From Pseudoalteromonas sp. CO133X (GTDB lineage: Bacteria; Pseudomonadota; Gammaproteobacteria; Enterobacterales; Alteromonadaceae): a DNA stretch of 64,000 nt. Made by a program: the position numbers and the translations under genes. A model generated the notes under the pieces. The model was not told where the DNA came from and did no database searches. It was given only the letters and a program-made list of their open reading frames with translations. Positions 15,906-25,213 of the stretch are shown in pieces (position 1 is the first letter of the stretch; each line of letters starts with the position of its first letter). The stretch lies in NCBI GenBank assembly GCA_004208945.1, contig SGPE01000008.1, forward strand, positions 1 to 64,000, in the 5' to 3' direction.

Positions 15906-17659
15906 CGTGATTTTCTCTTAAATGCGTGGTTTATGGGTTCATTGATCACGGCATGACTTATTGCAAAGAATACGTCTGCATGACCTGTGGTGTTATCGCG
16001 ACTAGCTTTAAATGTAATTGCACCACCTGATTCAGTGCTGGTTTTACGAATGGCTAAGCAGCTCATCGCAATGTCTTTATGTGATGCATCCCATTCAATG
16101 CGATTTGCTTCGACTAAGTCGATCATCTTGAGTACTAAGCGGGTTTTACTGGTTACGCTGTAATGAATAGCTTGGGCTTCGCGTGGGTAGAGGGTTTCTA
16201 TAGAGTCGAATACACCTGCACCAATGCCTGTGGTATCAACGCCAATATAAGTTACGCGATACTTAGCGTATATTTTTTGAATTTCACTTACATGGTGTGC
16301 AAAGTTCATCCCGCGCCAATAGTGTTTTTCCAGTACGCGGAATTTCTCACCATCTTTTTTAGGTGGCGCTATCACAACTAATGTGGCGTTATCGCGGGTG
16401 CGTGAAGGGTCGTAACCTAGCCATACTTCACGGTTACCAAATGGCTGTGCTGCACTTGGTTTATGATCTTGCCAGCGAGAGGCATCGACCATACACTTTT
16501 CAAGGTCGCTGAATTTAAAAATACTGTCAGCATCATCAACAAAGATGCACATAAACAGGTTGTTAAAGTCATCGGCATTGTATTCATCGCGCAGTTCTTC
16601 AATATCAAAGAGGTCACAGCCCCCGTTTTGCGCATCAACAATGGTAACCACATAGCGCCACTGTTTATCTGGGCAAAGTCTGCCGCCATCGCGTAATTCA
16701 TCAAAGCTAGGAAACTCGATTTCTTCACGTTCAGCGCGGCCTTGTCGCCAGTGATCCCCCGTCCAAAAAGTATAAGCAGGGTGTGCTTTTGTTGATGGCG
16801 TTGAAAAGTAAGTTTTGCGCCACTTTTTATGGGTTGCCATGGCACTGGCAAGTTTATTAAGTTCGTTAAACTTACCAATCCAAAAGTATTCATCTATATA
16901 AACATGGCCGTGGTAACTTTGCGCCGTTTTGCTGTTGGTACTTAAGAACCGAAGTTCTGCATCGCCATGTTTTGTGTGTAATGTAATTGGGTTACCGGTT
17001 AATTCAATTTCAAAGAATTGTTGAGCAATAGCAACGATGTAACTGCGGAAAACCTCAGCTTGTGCACGGCTGGCTGATAAGAATATTTGCGGATCACCAC
17101 TTAACACAGCATCTTTAAATGCTTCACCAGCAAAGTAATACGTAGCACCAATTTGACGGCTTTTAAGGATGTTTCGAATACGTTGATGCAAGTTTGCATG
17201 CATCGTTTTTTGATAATCAAAGAGTGAGTCATACCAGGTGCCAAAGTCTTCTTCGGTCAAATGGCTTACATCATTCTTACGTTTGCGGCCTTTTTGTTTT
17301 GAATTGCCTTTACCGCTTGGTTGGTGTGTTTCTGGTTGACTATTTTGGGGCTGCGGATTTTTTGCAGCTTCTTCTTGCGCCCGTTGCTTTTTAAGCTTTA
17401 CATGCTTTTCAATTAGCATGTCGAGTTCTTTAATTTGATTACCTGTCTTATCGCTAATATCAGTTAAACAAACAATGCGCCTTGCAATGGCTTCGTCGAC
17501 TTCTTCTTCACGAAGTAAATCACGCCAGCTATATTTATCAGCCCAGTAATAAACGACACGGTCATTAGGCAAGTTTAATTCACTGCGAATTTCACTTGGT
17601 GTGTAATGTCGTAAATAAAGCCGCTTTGCTGCTTCGCGTATTTCCGATGAATAGGCCAT
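15887..17659 (-). CDS. P: Terminase large subunit (ATPase), P2 GpP family
   Basis: 590 residues, the same size as P2 P. An N-terminal HTH ([26 protein letters not shown]) is followed by a Gln/Lys-rich linker, an ATPase core with [16 protein letters not shown] as Walker A and HVYIDEYFW as Walker B, and a C-terminal RNase H-like part with [16 protein letters not shown] and [15 protein letters not shown]. It is transcribed leftward, divergent from the scaffold gene. Confidence 0.95.
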   Translation of the reverse strand: MAYSSEIREAAKRLYLRHYTPSEIRSELNLPNDRVVYYWADKYSWRDLLREEEVDEAIARRIVCLTDISDKTGNQIKELDMLIEKHVKLKKQRAQEEAAKNPQPQNSQPETHQPSGKGNSKQKGRKRKNDVSHLTEEDFGTWYDSLFDYQKTMHANLHQRIRNILKSRQIGATYYFAGEAFKDAVLSGDPQIFLSASRAQAEVFRSYIVAIAQQFFEIELTGNPITLHTKHGDAELRFLSTNSKTAQSYHGHVYIDEYFWIGKFNELNKLASAMATHKKWRKTYFSTPSTKAHPAYTFWTGDHWRQGRAEREEIEFPSFDELRDGGRLCPDKQWRYVVTIVDAQNGGCDLFDIEELRDEYNADDFNNLFMCIFVDDADSIFKFSDLEKCMVDASRWQDHKPSAAQPFGNREVWLGYDPSRTRDNATLVVIAPPKKDGEKFRVLEKHYWRGMNFAHHVSEIQKIYAKYRVTYIGVDTTGIGAGVFDSIETLYPREAQAIHYSVTSKTRLVLKMIDLVEANRIEWDASHKDIAMSCLAIRKTSTESGGAITFKASRDNTTGHADVFFAISHAVINEPINHAFKRKSRWTMQN

Positions 17660-17856
17660 TTAGATGCTAATTACCCATATATAAATTGATAACTAGCGAC
17701 AGTGTATTCATTTATAATAAGCTTATAACTGACTAAAAAACCTACCTTTTCCTATAATCTCAATCTAGGAATTTCTAAAAATCAAACCGAATGAAACGCC
17801 CATTTTTTAGGGCTATGCTGCGCTTAAATATTGGTTTTAAGCTACACGGCAGCGTA

Positions 17857-18780
17857 ATGAGTAAACAAACAGGTTGGGTAATTGCAGCAACAGAAGGCGC
17901 AACGGTAGACGGCCGTACGATTTCAAAAGAGTGGATCAATCAAATGGCCGAATCGTATTCGGTTGATGAATATACTGCGCTTATTTGGCCTGAGCATTTT
18001 CGTTCAAGTTGGGGCCCAACTGAGGGTAAAAACTGGGGCACTGTTGACGAAGTAAAAGCTGCAAAACACAAAGGTAAACTGCGCCTGTTTGTAAAAATAA
18101 CCGCTAATGACTACCTACTTTCTGCAAACAAAGACGGCCAAAAGCTGTTTATGTCGATTGAGCCTAACCCCGACTATAAAAGCGAAGGTCGCTGTTATTT
18201 ACAGGGGCTTGCTGTTACAGATTCGCCAGCTAGTTCTGGAACTAGCCGTTTAAAATTCTCTATTGGTGATAGTGAATCAGATCACGAATACAGCCATCTT
18301 GAAGCGCTTGAACGCAGTGATTTTGTTTTCACAAATACCGAACCTGCTAAAGACATTTCCGACGAAAAGCAAACCAAAGCGATTGGCCTGTTTGCTCAAC
18401 TATTTAATTTATTTTCTACCGATCAGCAGTTAGCTGAAAAAGACGAAATTACCGAGGAAGACACCATGAAACAAGAACAGTTTGACGCCCTAATGGGCAA
18501 GTTTGACGGATTAGAAAACAAGGTGACCGACCTTGAGAGTAAATTTTCTAGCCAATCAGAAGCTGAGCAAAACCAGCCAACTGAACAGTCGTCAGTTGAA
18601 GAAAGCAAAGGCGATGAAAAAACAGGCGTAACCGCTGAGCAATTCAATCAGCTAATGGAAAAGCTTGAAGGCTTTGGCAAAAAGGTCGATGGAATCGAAA
18701 ACAAATTTAATGCGCTAAGCGAAGAGCAACAAGGCCAAGAGCCTGACCCAGTGAGCGGCGAAAGCATAGATCTGGTGTAA
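17857..18780 (+). CDS. O: Capsid scaffolding protein / serine protease, P2 GpO family
   Basis: 307 residues if it begins at ATG 17857, where homology to GpO starts (TGWVIAATEGATVDGRTISKEW has the D of the family's catalytic triad region). An upstream ATG at 17791 adds 22 residues and cannot be excluded. His lies in ALIWPEHFRSS and Ser in VTDSPASSGTSRLKF, the GpO protease triad. The C-terminal third is a coiled-coil scaffold (FDALMGKFDGLENKVTDLESKF and a repeat of it at QFNQLMEKLEGFGKKVDGIENKF). It processes the capsid and itself. Confidence 0.92.
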   Translation: MSKQTGWVIAATEGATVDGRTISKEWINQMAESYSVDEYTALIWPEHFRSSWGPTEGKNWGTVDEVKAAKHKGKLRLFVKITANDYLLSANKDGQKLFMSIEPNPDYKSEGRCYLQGLAVTDSPASSGTSRLKFSIGDSESDHEYSHLEALERSDFVFTNTEPAKDISDEKQTKAIGLFAQLFNLFSTDQQLAEKDEITEEDTMKQEQFDALMGKFDGLENKVTDLESKFSSQSEAEQNQPTEQSSVEESKGDEKTGVTAEQFNQLMEKLEGFGKKVDGIENKFNALSEEQQGQEPDPVSGESIDLV

Positions 18781-18823
18781 ACCAGTTCTTCATTTTATTA
18801 ATGCATAACAGAGCGAGATAAAC

Positions 18824-19852
18824 ATGCACTTAAATCAAACAGCTGCTGGGTTTTTACAAAAATACTCAGTGCAAGTAGCAAAATCATTTGGCGTAGAAGA
18901 CGCATCACATAAGTTTGCTATTTCTGACCCAATGGAAACAAAGCTTCGTGCCGCGCTATTAGAGTCGGTCGAGTTCTTACGCATGATCACCACCATGCAG
19001 GTAGACCAAATTAAAGGCCAAGTTGTAAAAGTAGGTAACTACGGTATTGCGACAGGCCGTAAAGCGGGTGGTCGCTTTACATCAGAGCAAGGCGTTGATG
19101 GTCATACTTATGAATTGGTTGAAACAGATTCATGCTCAGCGACTACATGGGCGTTGTTATCTACATGGGCTAATGCCGGTAACTTAAACGAGTTCATGAA
19201 GCTGATTAACCAAAATGCCACGCTGCGTTTTGCACTCGATATGCTGCGCGTTGGTTTCAACGGTGTATCAGCTGAAGCGACAACAGACCCAGTAGCAAAC
19301 CCAAATGGTGAAGATGTAAACAAAGGTTGGCATCAAATCGTTAAAGAAAAAGCGCCTGATCAAATCATGACAGACCCTATTTACTTTAACCCTGATGCTA
19401 GTGCTGAGCTGAAAGATGGTGAGTACAAAACGTTAGATGCTATCGCGACTGAGCTTAAAAACACCTTTATTCACCCATCATTACGTAATGACCCGCGTTT
19501 AGTTGTGTTAGTTGGCTCAGACCTAACAGCCACAGCACAAACCAAAATGATGAACCAAGCAGACAAGCCAAGCGAAAAAGTAGCCGCACAGCAAATGGAT
19601 AAAAACATTGGTGGTATGCGCGCTTACACGCCACCGTTCTTCCCTGGTAAACGCATTGCAGTAACCATTTTGAGCAACTTGCATATCTATACACAAAAAG
19701 GCACTGCACACCGCAAAGCAAAAGATGAAGAAGACCGTAAGCAGTTTGAAAACTCGTACTGGCGTAACGAAGGATACGCAATTGAAGAGTTTGAAGTGTA
19801 CGCAGCAGTTGACGAAGCAGCTATGAATATTGGTCCAGCTCCAGCTGCTTAA
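18824..19852 (+). CDS. N: Major capsid protein, P2 GpN family
   Basis: 342 residues (P2 N has 357). The HK97-fold P2 capsid family is shown by LRMITTMQVDQIKGQVVKVG, then TDSCSATTWALLSTWA, WHQIVKEKAPDQIM and RLVVLVGSDLTATAQ; a C-terminal NEGYAIEEFEVYAAVDEAA is also typical. The N-terminal ~25 residues would be removed by GpO on maturation, as in P2. Confidence 0.95.
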   Translation: MHLNQTAAGFLQKYSVQVAKSFGVEDASHKFAISDPMETKLRAALLESVEFLRMITTMQVDQIKGQVVKVGNYGIATGRKAGGRFTSEQGVDGHTYELVETDSCSATTWALLSTWANAGNLNEFMKLINQNATLRFALDMLRVGFNGVSAEATTDPVANPNGEDVNKGWHQIVKEKAPDQIMTDPIYFNPDASAELKDGEYKTLDAIATELKNTFIHPSLRNDPRLVVLVGSDLTATAQTKMMNQADKPSEKVAAQQMDKNIGGMRAYTPPFFPGKRIAVTILSNLHIYTQKGTAHRKAKDEEDRKQFENSYWRNEGYAIEEFEVYAAVDEAAMNIGPAPAA

Positions 19853-19924
19853 TCATTAATTAAAACCTGTTGCTAGGCCATTAACCGCCTAGCAACTCAT
19901 ACCAATTAAAAGTAGGTAAATGCC

Positions 19925-20512
19925 ATGAGTGCCATTGCTGATTTTAAAAAACGTCGCCTTGCTGCAAAAGCTAAAGGCGAAACCAAAGCTACAACGGATA
20001 AAGCACAAATTACCATTACTCAAGATAACACAGCTCTTAAATTGCTAGCGAAGTTACTGGGTTGCGATGAGTCAAAAGCGATTGAAACCGCTCAAGAATA
20101 TGTTGATCAGAACATCACATTTTTTGACAAGGGTTTTGACCCTGCTAGCGGTGAAGAAAAAACAGTGTTTGCCGAAGTAACACTTGATGATGAAAACAAT
20201 GTTGAAAGCGTTGAAGTAAAACATGTTGAAACCGCAACCGACGAGCGTAACTCGAGTATAGCTAATGCCGACGATACTGCAGAGTCATTAGCCGACAGTG
20301 CAGAGCAAGCAAATAGTGCGGCTAGCAATATTGAAAGTGCCGCAGATAAAGCCAGCGATGCAGCAAGCGACCTTGCTTATAGCGCCGATGATATTAACCA
20401 AGCTAACAGCGAGTTAAAGGAAACGGTTGACGAGTTAAAAAAGCCGTCGGGGGAGCCAAAATCCTCCAATTCAAAGAGCAAAACGCAGCAAAAAAACAAC
20501 TCGAAAAAGTAA
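19925..20512 (+). CDS. Acidic, Ala/Ser-rich protein between capsid and terminase small subunit; possible 5' part of a frameshifted GpM
   Basis: 195 residues in this frame. The start MSAIADFKKRRLAAKAKG is basic, the middle (LAKLLGCDESKAIETAQEYVDQ) is a small helical domain, and residues ~110-170 are low-complexity Ala/Ser/Asp coiled coil. Within the last codons are A-AAA-AAG (20436-20442) and A-AAA-AAC (20491-20497), both classical -1 slippery heptamers in this frame. The -1 frame continues open into the terminase small subunit, which lacks a normal start codon. P2 has no separate gene here. Confidence 0.6.
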   Translation: MSAIADFKKRRLAAKAKGETKATTDKAQITITQDNTALKLLAKLLGCDESKAIETAQEYVDQNITFFDKGFDPASGEEKTVFAEVTLDDENNVESVEVKHVETATDERNSSIANADDTAESLADSAEQANSAASNIESAADKASDAASDLAYSADDINQANSELKETVDELKKPSGEPKSSNSKSKTQQKNNSKK

Positions 20513-21171
20513 GCGTATCGGGCAGTGGTGAATATGCACCTAGCCTGCATCTACAGCTAATTGAATTAGACGAAGACTTAAAACGACTAAAAGGCTTTGC
20601 GCGCCGAGCTGACAAGATAGCTCATAAACGCGATGTATTACTGCCTAAGTGGTTACCCATAGTTGAAGACTACTTAACGAAAGAAGGCAAACAAAATGAA
20701 GACAACCCGATTTTCTCGTATTGCACTGTATGGCTGTTTGATGTCGGCAATCTCAGTCGTGGCATTGAGCTTGGACTACGCGCCATTGAGCTTAACCAGC
20801 CCATGGCTAAAAGTATTCGCCGCCAGTGGCCTGGTTTTATTGCCGACACTGTTTTTGATTGGGCACAAACGCAAGCAGAGAAAGGCAACAGCATTGAGCC
20901 TTACTTCGGGCAAGTGTTCAAGCTTGTTGCGGATCATTGGAAATTACCAGAGCCAGTTACGTCTAAATATTACAAGTTTGCAGGCCTTGCGTTATTACGC
21001 ACGAAAAATGGCGAAATTACGCCGTCGCACGTTGGCGACTTGCAGCGCTTACAACAAGCCGATGGCTATTTAGCTAAAGCGCAGGACCTGCATAAGCATG
21101 CACAAGTTAAAACTGTAAGAAACAAAATTGCAATGAGAATAAGAGCGCTTGCAGAGTTAAACGTTCAGTAA
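20461..21171 (+). CDS. M: Terminase small subunit (endonuclease), P2 GpM family; start codon unclear
   Basis: Residues from HLQLIELDEDLKRLKGFARRADKIAHKRD through LLPKWLPIVEDYL, WLFDVGNLSRGIELG and the C-terminal QRLQQADGYLAKAQDL match GpM in order, and the length from ~20440 (~240 residues) fits P2 M (247). Between the in-frame TGA at 20428 and the first ATG at 20803 there is no ATG, GTG or TTG. The coordinate given uses ATC 20461, which has GGGGGAG five bases ahead. The alternative is a -1 frameshift from the upstream gene. Starting at 20803 would lose half the protein. Confidence 0.7.
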   Translation: MLQFKEQNAAKKQLEKVSVSGSGEYAPSLHLQLIELDEDLKRLKGFARRADKIAHKRDVLLPKWLPIVEDYLTKEGKQNEDNPIFSYCTVWLFDVGNLSRGIELGLRAIELNQPMAKSIRRQWPGFIADTVFDWAQTQAEKGNSIEPYFGQVFKLVADHWKLPEPVTSKYYKFAGLALLRTKNGEITPSHVGDLQRLQQADGYLAKAQDLHKHAQVKTVRNKIAMRIRALAELNVQ

Positions 21172-21281
21172 GTAAACCGACTCTAAACCCTCCAGTGCAT
21201 TAGCTGAGTGTTTTAAAAGGCGACTTTTAAATAATCACTATGACGCTAACTGCACTGAACCCAAATTAATAGGTATGCGGT

Positions 21282-21734
21282 ATGTCATTTGGATATGAAG
21301 CAACAGCACAAAACAGCATTGAAATAGATGCTGATAGCGGCTGGCCAGCACTAAGTACTGGCGAGTTTCGTGATCATCGTCGCATACCTGAATTTTATGA
21401 AGAAACAGTGATAGCTGATTCACTAAACCGCAGCGCATTAGAAGTACAGCAGCAGCTAAGCAACTATTTCATGAAACAAGCCGACACGGACGTCACTTTT
21501 ACGCTTGTTAACGGCGTGCCGAATTTTAACGATAAACAGCAAAGCGTTTACCGTGGCGCCGTGTATGCCCGTTCTCATGCAGATTTAATGGGGTACTTTT
21601 CAGCGGTTGACCAAAAAGAGTCAGGCAACAATAAAGCGGATAGTGTTGAACAACAAGATGCCATATTAGCGCAATCTAACCGCAGCATTCGTTTATTGCT
21701 TGGCCTTGGGCGTGCAGGAGTTCACGCATTATGA
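21282..21734 (+). CDS. L: Head completion/stabilisation protein, P2 GpL family
   Basis: 150 residues. Typical GpL features are WPALSTGEFRDHRRIPEF (opening of the conserved core), FMKQADTD and QQKS-like YRGAVYARSHADLM, and the closing SNRSIRLLLGLGRAGVHAL. It plugs the portal after packaging. The stop overlaps the next ATG by 4 bp. Confidence 0.9.
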   Translation: MSFGYEATAQNSIEIDADSGWPALSTGEFRDHRRIPEFYEETVIADSLNRSALEVQQQLSNYFMKQADTDVTFTLVNGVPNFNDKQQSVYRGAVYARSHADLMGYFSAVDQKESGNNKADSVEQQDAILAQSNRSIRLLLGLGRAGVHAL

Positions 21735-22213
21735 GCCAAACAATTACGCAATTGCAGCAACTAACCGACTTTTTAAATACAAGTTTAAAAGGTGCGATTC
21801 ACACTAATAACATCGATGCATGGCAAGAGCGTGGCACGTTAATTATAACTGCTGATGACAAAGGCTTGGGAGGTTACTTGGTTGCTAAGTGGAAACATAT
21901 TGGCGTAATTGTAATTGAAAAGTTTCCGCACAGAAGGATAAACCCATACAACTTACTGGCTTTGATCGCTGCCTTTTTAATCGATAGTAACTGGCCACGC
22001 GATGAATATGAGCTAGATGATCCTGAAATAGATATTGATGTAGTGAGTAAAGATAACGCCACTATCCTGATTGAAGTGCAACTACTTGATGACATAGAGC
22101 TAATTCAAGACGACAAAGGCCCCATTTTATTCTATGGAGAGCGTTATCGAGTATCACTTGTGCCAATTAGTATCGCCGAAGATGTAGACGTAAACATTAA
22201 GGGGCAATCATGA
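21731..22213 (+). CDS. R: Tail completion protein, P2 GpR family
   Basis: 160 residues with WQERGTLIITADDKGLGGYLVAKWKH in the N-terminal half and FLIDSNWPRDEYELDDPEIDIDV centrally, the core of the GpR tail completion family. It overlaps its neighbours by 4 bp on both sides, so L-R-S are translationally coupled. In P2, R and S finish the tail tip that joins the head. Confidence 0.88.
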   Translation: MSQTITQLQQLTDFLNTSLKGAIHTNNIDAWQERGTLIITADDKGLGGYLVAKWKHIGVIVIEKFPHRRINPYNLLALIAAFLIDSNWPRDEYELDDPEIDIDVVSKDNATILIEVQLLDDIELIQDDKGPILFYGERYRVSLVPISIAEDVDVNIKGQS

Positions 22214-22866
22214 GTTTAGTGATCACTCCTAATAGCAAACAAGCGTTGAGTGCTAAACAGCAGTTCCAGTTATTGGCGTTACCACCGGCTAAGCGCATTA
22301 GGCTTTTAAAAGCGTTAGGCCGATACGAGCGCAATCTTGCCCGTCGTCATATACGCACACAAACGACCATACAAGGGAAAAAGTTTGAAGGCCGCGCCGA
22401 TGGTAAAAAAACAAAAATGCTTAAGCGCATGGGGAAAACATTAGAACCCTATGTCAAAGCCAGTAAGCGTTTAGAGCTTAAACATAAAAATGTGCTAACA
22501 GGGCGCATTGCAGCATTACACCAAGAGGGCGGCAGCGAGCGCATGACTGCCAGCAGAATGGCAAGGATACATGGTAAGCCAGATTACAAAGCACCATGCA
22601 CACGCAGCCAAGCAAAAGCATTATCGGCTGAGGGCTACAAAGTACGCAGAGCTAAAGGTAAAAGTTATCGCCGTGCAACGATTAAAGAAATTATGGAAAA
22701 CGTTAACCATGGCAAAGCCACATTAGTGTTAAGCAAATTACGCGGTAATAAACGCCGTAAAAGCTGGGCAATACCTGTAAAAGCGCGGCCATTTTTAGGT
22801 GATACGACGGCTAATGTGCAGCGTGAACTGGCAACACTTTTAAACCAACTCAATAAACGAGGATAA
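22210..22866 (+). CDS. S: Virion morphogenesis / tail completion protein, P2 GpS family
   Basis: 218 residues, very basic. The pattern RIRLLKALGRYERNLARRHIRTQTTIQGK at the N-terminus and a middle SERMTASRMARIHGKPDY followed by CTRSQAKALSAEGY belong to the phage virion morphogenesis family (GpS). It is somewhat longer than P2 S (150). It lies directly upstream of the sheath gene. Confidence 0.88.
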   Translation: MSLVITPNSKQALSAKQQFQLLALPPAKRIRLLKALGRYERNLARRHIRTQTTIQGKKFEGRADGKKTKMLKRMGKTLEPYVKASKRLELKHKNVLTGRIAALHQEGGSERMTASRMARIHGKPDYKAPCTRSQAKALSAEGYKVRRAKGKSYRRATIKEIMENVNHGKATLVLSKLRGNKRRKSWAIPVKARPFLGDTTANVQRELATLLNQLNKRG

Positions 22867-22870
22867 ACAG

Positions 22871-23977
22871 ATGTCACTAGGTAAAGTGCAAGTTAATAAT
22901 TTGAATTTAGGGCAAGGTGACATTAGCGGTGTTGAACGACACTTCTTGTTTGTTGGCCGTGCCGGTTCAGTGGATGAAGAGAGCCAACTATTTAGTGTTG
23001 GTGCACAAACAGATCTTGAAGAATCATTCGAAGATAGCCCATTGCGCGACATTCTTATTGCCGCTCAACGTAACGCAGGCAAAAACTGGACAGCAGCAGT
23101 TTATCCGCTTGCCGATGGTGAGGACCTATTTGAAGCGATTGACCGCGCAAACGAGGTACAAAGCTTTGAAATGGTGGTGGTGTGTGACGAACAGAACACC
23201 AGCGCAGGTCTTACAGGTATTCATGGCCACCTAATATCACTACAAGCCAAATTAGGCCGCTTTGTTTCTTGCTTAGTTGCGTTACCAGGTATTGATGTAG
23301 CAACACAAACATGGGCAGCGTATGAAGCCGCAACTATTGCTATTCAAGATGGTATTGCTGCGCACTTAGTTGTGCCAGTGCCACAGCTACACGGCAATAA
23401 TGTGGGTGTATTAGCTGGCAGATTATGTGACCACAGCGTAAGCATTGCAGATAGCCCAATGCGTGTGGCAACAGGCAGTGTGTTAGGTCTAGGTGATGCA
23501 CCAGTTGATATGGACGGAGAGCCGCTATCACTCGCCACACTAGAAACATTAGCAAATGCCCGTATGAGCGTCCCGCAGTGGTACAACGATTTCGAGGGGG
23601 TTTATTGGAGTGATGCACAAACACTCGACGCTGAGGGCGGAGACTATCAGTATCTTGAACACTTACGGCCTACTCATAAAGCCAGTCGAGAAGTACGTAT
23701 ACTTGCTATTCGTCGCATTGGTAATCGCACACTTAATTCAACACCTAACAGCATTGAGTTAAACAAGGGCTATTTTGCTAAACCGCTTCGTGCAATGAGC
23801 AAAAGCACCACTATCAATGGAACACAGTTCCCTGGTGAAATTCAGCCACCAGTTGAAGGGGATATAACCATTGTTTGGACTAACAATAAAAGCGTAGTTA
23901 TTTATCTGGTTGTTCGCCCTTATAACAGCCCGAAAGAAATCACCGTCAACATCATGCTTGATTTAAGCAGCAACTAG
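22871..23977 (+). CDS. Tail sheath protein (DUF2586 family)
   Basis: 368 residues with SLGKVQVNNLNLGQGDISGVERHFLFVG at the N-terminus, AGKNWTAAVYPL, and a C-terminal NKGYFAKPLRAMSKSTTI/FPGEIQPPVEGDITIVW that fit the DUF2586 contractile sheath family found in HP1/K139-like phages rather than P2 GpFI. It is followed at once by the tube gene, as sheath-tube pairs always are. Confidence 0.85.
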   Translation: MSLGKVQVNNLNLGQGDISGVERHFLFVGRAGSVDEESQLFSVGAQTDLEESFEDSPLRDILIAAQRNAGKNWTAAVYPLADGEDLFEAIDRANEVQSFEMVVVCDEQNTSAGLTGIHGHLISLQAKLGRFVSCLVALPGIDVATQTWAAYEAATIAIQDGIAAHLVVPVPQLHGNNVGVLAGRLCDHSVSIADSPMRVATGSVLGLGDAPVDMDGEPLSLATLETLANARMSVPQWYNDFEGVYWSDAQTLDAEGGDYQYLEHLRPTHKASREVRILAIRRIGNRTLNSTPNSIELNKGYFAKPLRAMSKSTTINGTQFPGEIQPPVEGDITIVWTNNKSVVIYLVVRPYNSPKEITVNIMLDLSSN

Positions 23978-23988
23978 GAGCACTAACC

Positions 23989-24438
23989 ATGCGTTTATCT
24001 GGAATGAATTTTAACGTGAACTTGGGTGACATCATGGTCCAAGTTGACACGGCATCACTGGCTATTACCGACAATAGCGCTCCAAGCCAAACAGGTGGTG
24101 TGCCCGATGGGTGGGTTGATGGTGATGTTTCTGCCAGTGGCGAGTTATCGGTTAACGCCAGTAACTTTGCGCTTATATCGGATGCGGCAAAAACTGCCGG
24201 AGCTTGGCGTTCTATGGAAACCTTCGACATTATGTTTTATGCCAAAACCAGCAAAGACGAGATGAAAGTTGAAGCCTTTGGTTGCCGCATTAAGCTCAGC
24301 GATATTTTAGACATAGACAAAAAAGGCGGGCAAGCCAGCTTGTTTAAAATTCCGTTTGATGTAACAGATCCTGATTTTGTAAAAATCAACGGTGTGCCAT
24401 ATCTACGCCCAGAAGAAATTGAAAATATAGTGCAATAA
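23989..24438 (+). CDS. Tail tube protein (DUF2597 family)
   Basis: 149 residues beginning RLSGMNFNVNLGDIMVQVDTASL, then GWVDGDVSASGELSVNASNF and GCRIKLSDILDIDKKGG, the DUF2597 tube family. It forms the inner tube inside the DUF2586 sheath. A ribosome site GGAG precedes it. Confidence 0.85.
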   Translation: MRLSGMNFNVNLGDIMVQVDTASLAITDNSAPSQTGGVPDGWVDGDVSASGELSVNASNFALISDAAKTAGAWRSMETFDIMFYAKTSKDEMKVEAFGCRIKLSDILDIDKKGGQASLFKIPFDVTDPDFVKINGVPYLRPEEIENIVQ

Positions 24439-24450
24439 GGCAGTTAGTAA

Positions 24451-24651
24451 ATGGATGATCTAGACCGCCTAGTTATTGCACAGGAACGCGCTGAAAAAAG
24501 CTTTACTGATCAGCGCTTAAAAGGACTTAACAACGCCAATAAAATCAGTGCAACGGAATGCATTGATTGTGGCGACCCTATACCCAAAGCACGGCAACAA
24601 GCCATTGCAGGTGTTCAGCGCTGTGTACCGTGCCAATCGTTAAGTGAGTAG
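24451..24651 (+). CDS. TraR/DksA-type C4 zinc-finger protein
   Basis: 66 residues: a short N-terminal helix and one finger, CIDCGDPIPKARQQAIAGVQRCVPC, with the CxxC...CxxC ligands of the TraR/DksA family. Small TraR proteins bind RNA polymerase at the secondary channel and act without ppGpp. Similar genes sit beside lysis genes in many P2- and HP1-like phages. This is of interest because the same prophage carries an alarmone-synthetase-type gene. Confidence 0.85.
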   Translation: MDDLDRLVIAQERAEKSFTDQRLKGLNNANKISATECIDCGDPIPKARQQAIAGVQRCVPCQSLSE

Positions 24652-24655
24652 CAAT

Positions 24656-25213
24656 ATGAGCAACATCAAAGTGAATTACAGCTTTATTTCAGAACTAGAA
24701 GGCGGTGCGCAGATTGAAGGCTATGTGCCTGATGCAGCGAAGTCGAAGTCTGGGGTAACTATTGCCACCGGCTTTGACATTGGCCAGCGCTCACGCGAAG
24801 ACTTAGAGCGCATGTTCCCAGCGCAACAGCAATTAATAGAAAAGTTATTACCGTATTGCGAGCAGCACGGCGAACATGCCGCAATGATGCTTAATCTAAT
24901 ACCGCTTAAAGTCACGCGAGATGAAGCTCTATTAATTGATGAATGCGTAAAGTGTGAGTCAATTAACCATCTAGTAGAAAAATACAACCAGCACTCAGGC
25001 ACAAAGTTTGAGCAACTACCAGAAGCGATGCAAACAGTGATTGCATCAGTCGCTTTTCAATATGGTGATTTATCTAAACGCTGTCCTAACTTTTGGCGCA
25101 CGGCCATAACGCAAAACACGCAAGCAATGATTGATGAGCTTGTTGATTTTGGGGATAGATATTCATCACGTCGTTGGCGTGAAGCGCGATATTTAGAGCA
25201 AGGAGTAAATTGA
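24656..25213 (+). CDS. Endolysin, pesticin-C-terminus-like muramidase
   Basis: 185 residues from ATG 24656 (a GTG four codons earlier overlaps traR). Catalytic region: SFISELEGGAQIEGYVPDA with the glutamate of the lysozyme fold, then SGVTIATGFDIGQRS containing the T/D residues. It matches the pesticin-like glycoside hydrolase family and has no signal peptide, so a holin is needed for release. The next two genes supply membrane proteins. Confidence 0.85.
   Translation: MSNIKVNYSFISELEGGAQIEGYVPDAAKSKSGVTIATGFDIGQRSREDLERMFPAQQQLIEKLLPYCEQHGEHAAMMLNLIPLKVTRDEALLIDECVKCESINHLVEKYNQHSGTKFEQLPEAMQTVIASVAFQYGDLSKRCPNFWRTAITQNTQAMIDELVDFGDRYSSRRWREARYLEQGVN

Noticed and set aside
17660..17790. Ogr late-promoter dyad TGT-N12-ACA between P and O
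   Set aside because: I looked for the dyad in the divergent interval and found none; late promoters must use a different site or lie elsewhere.
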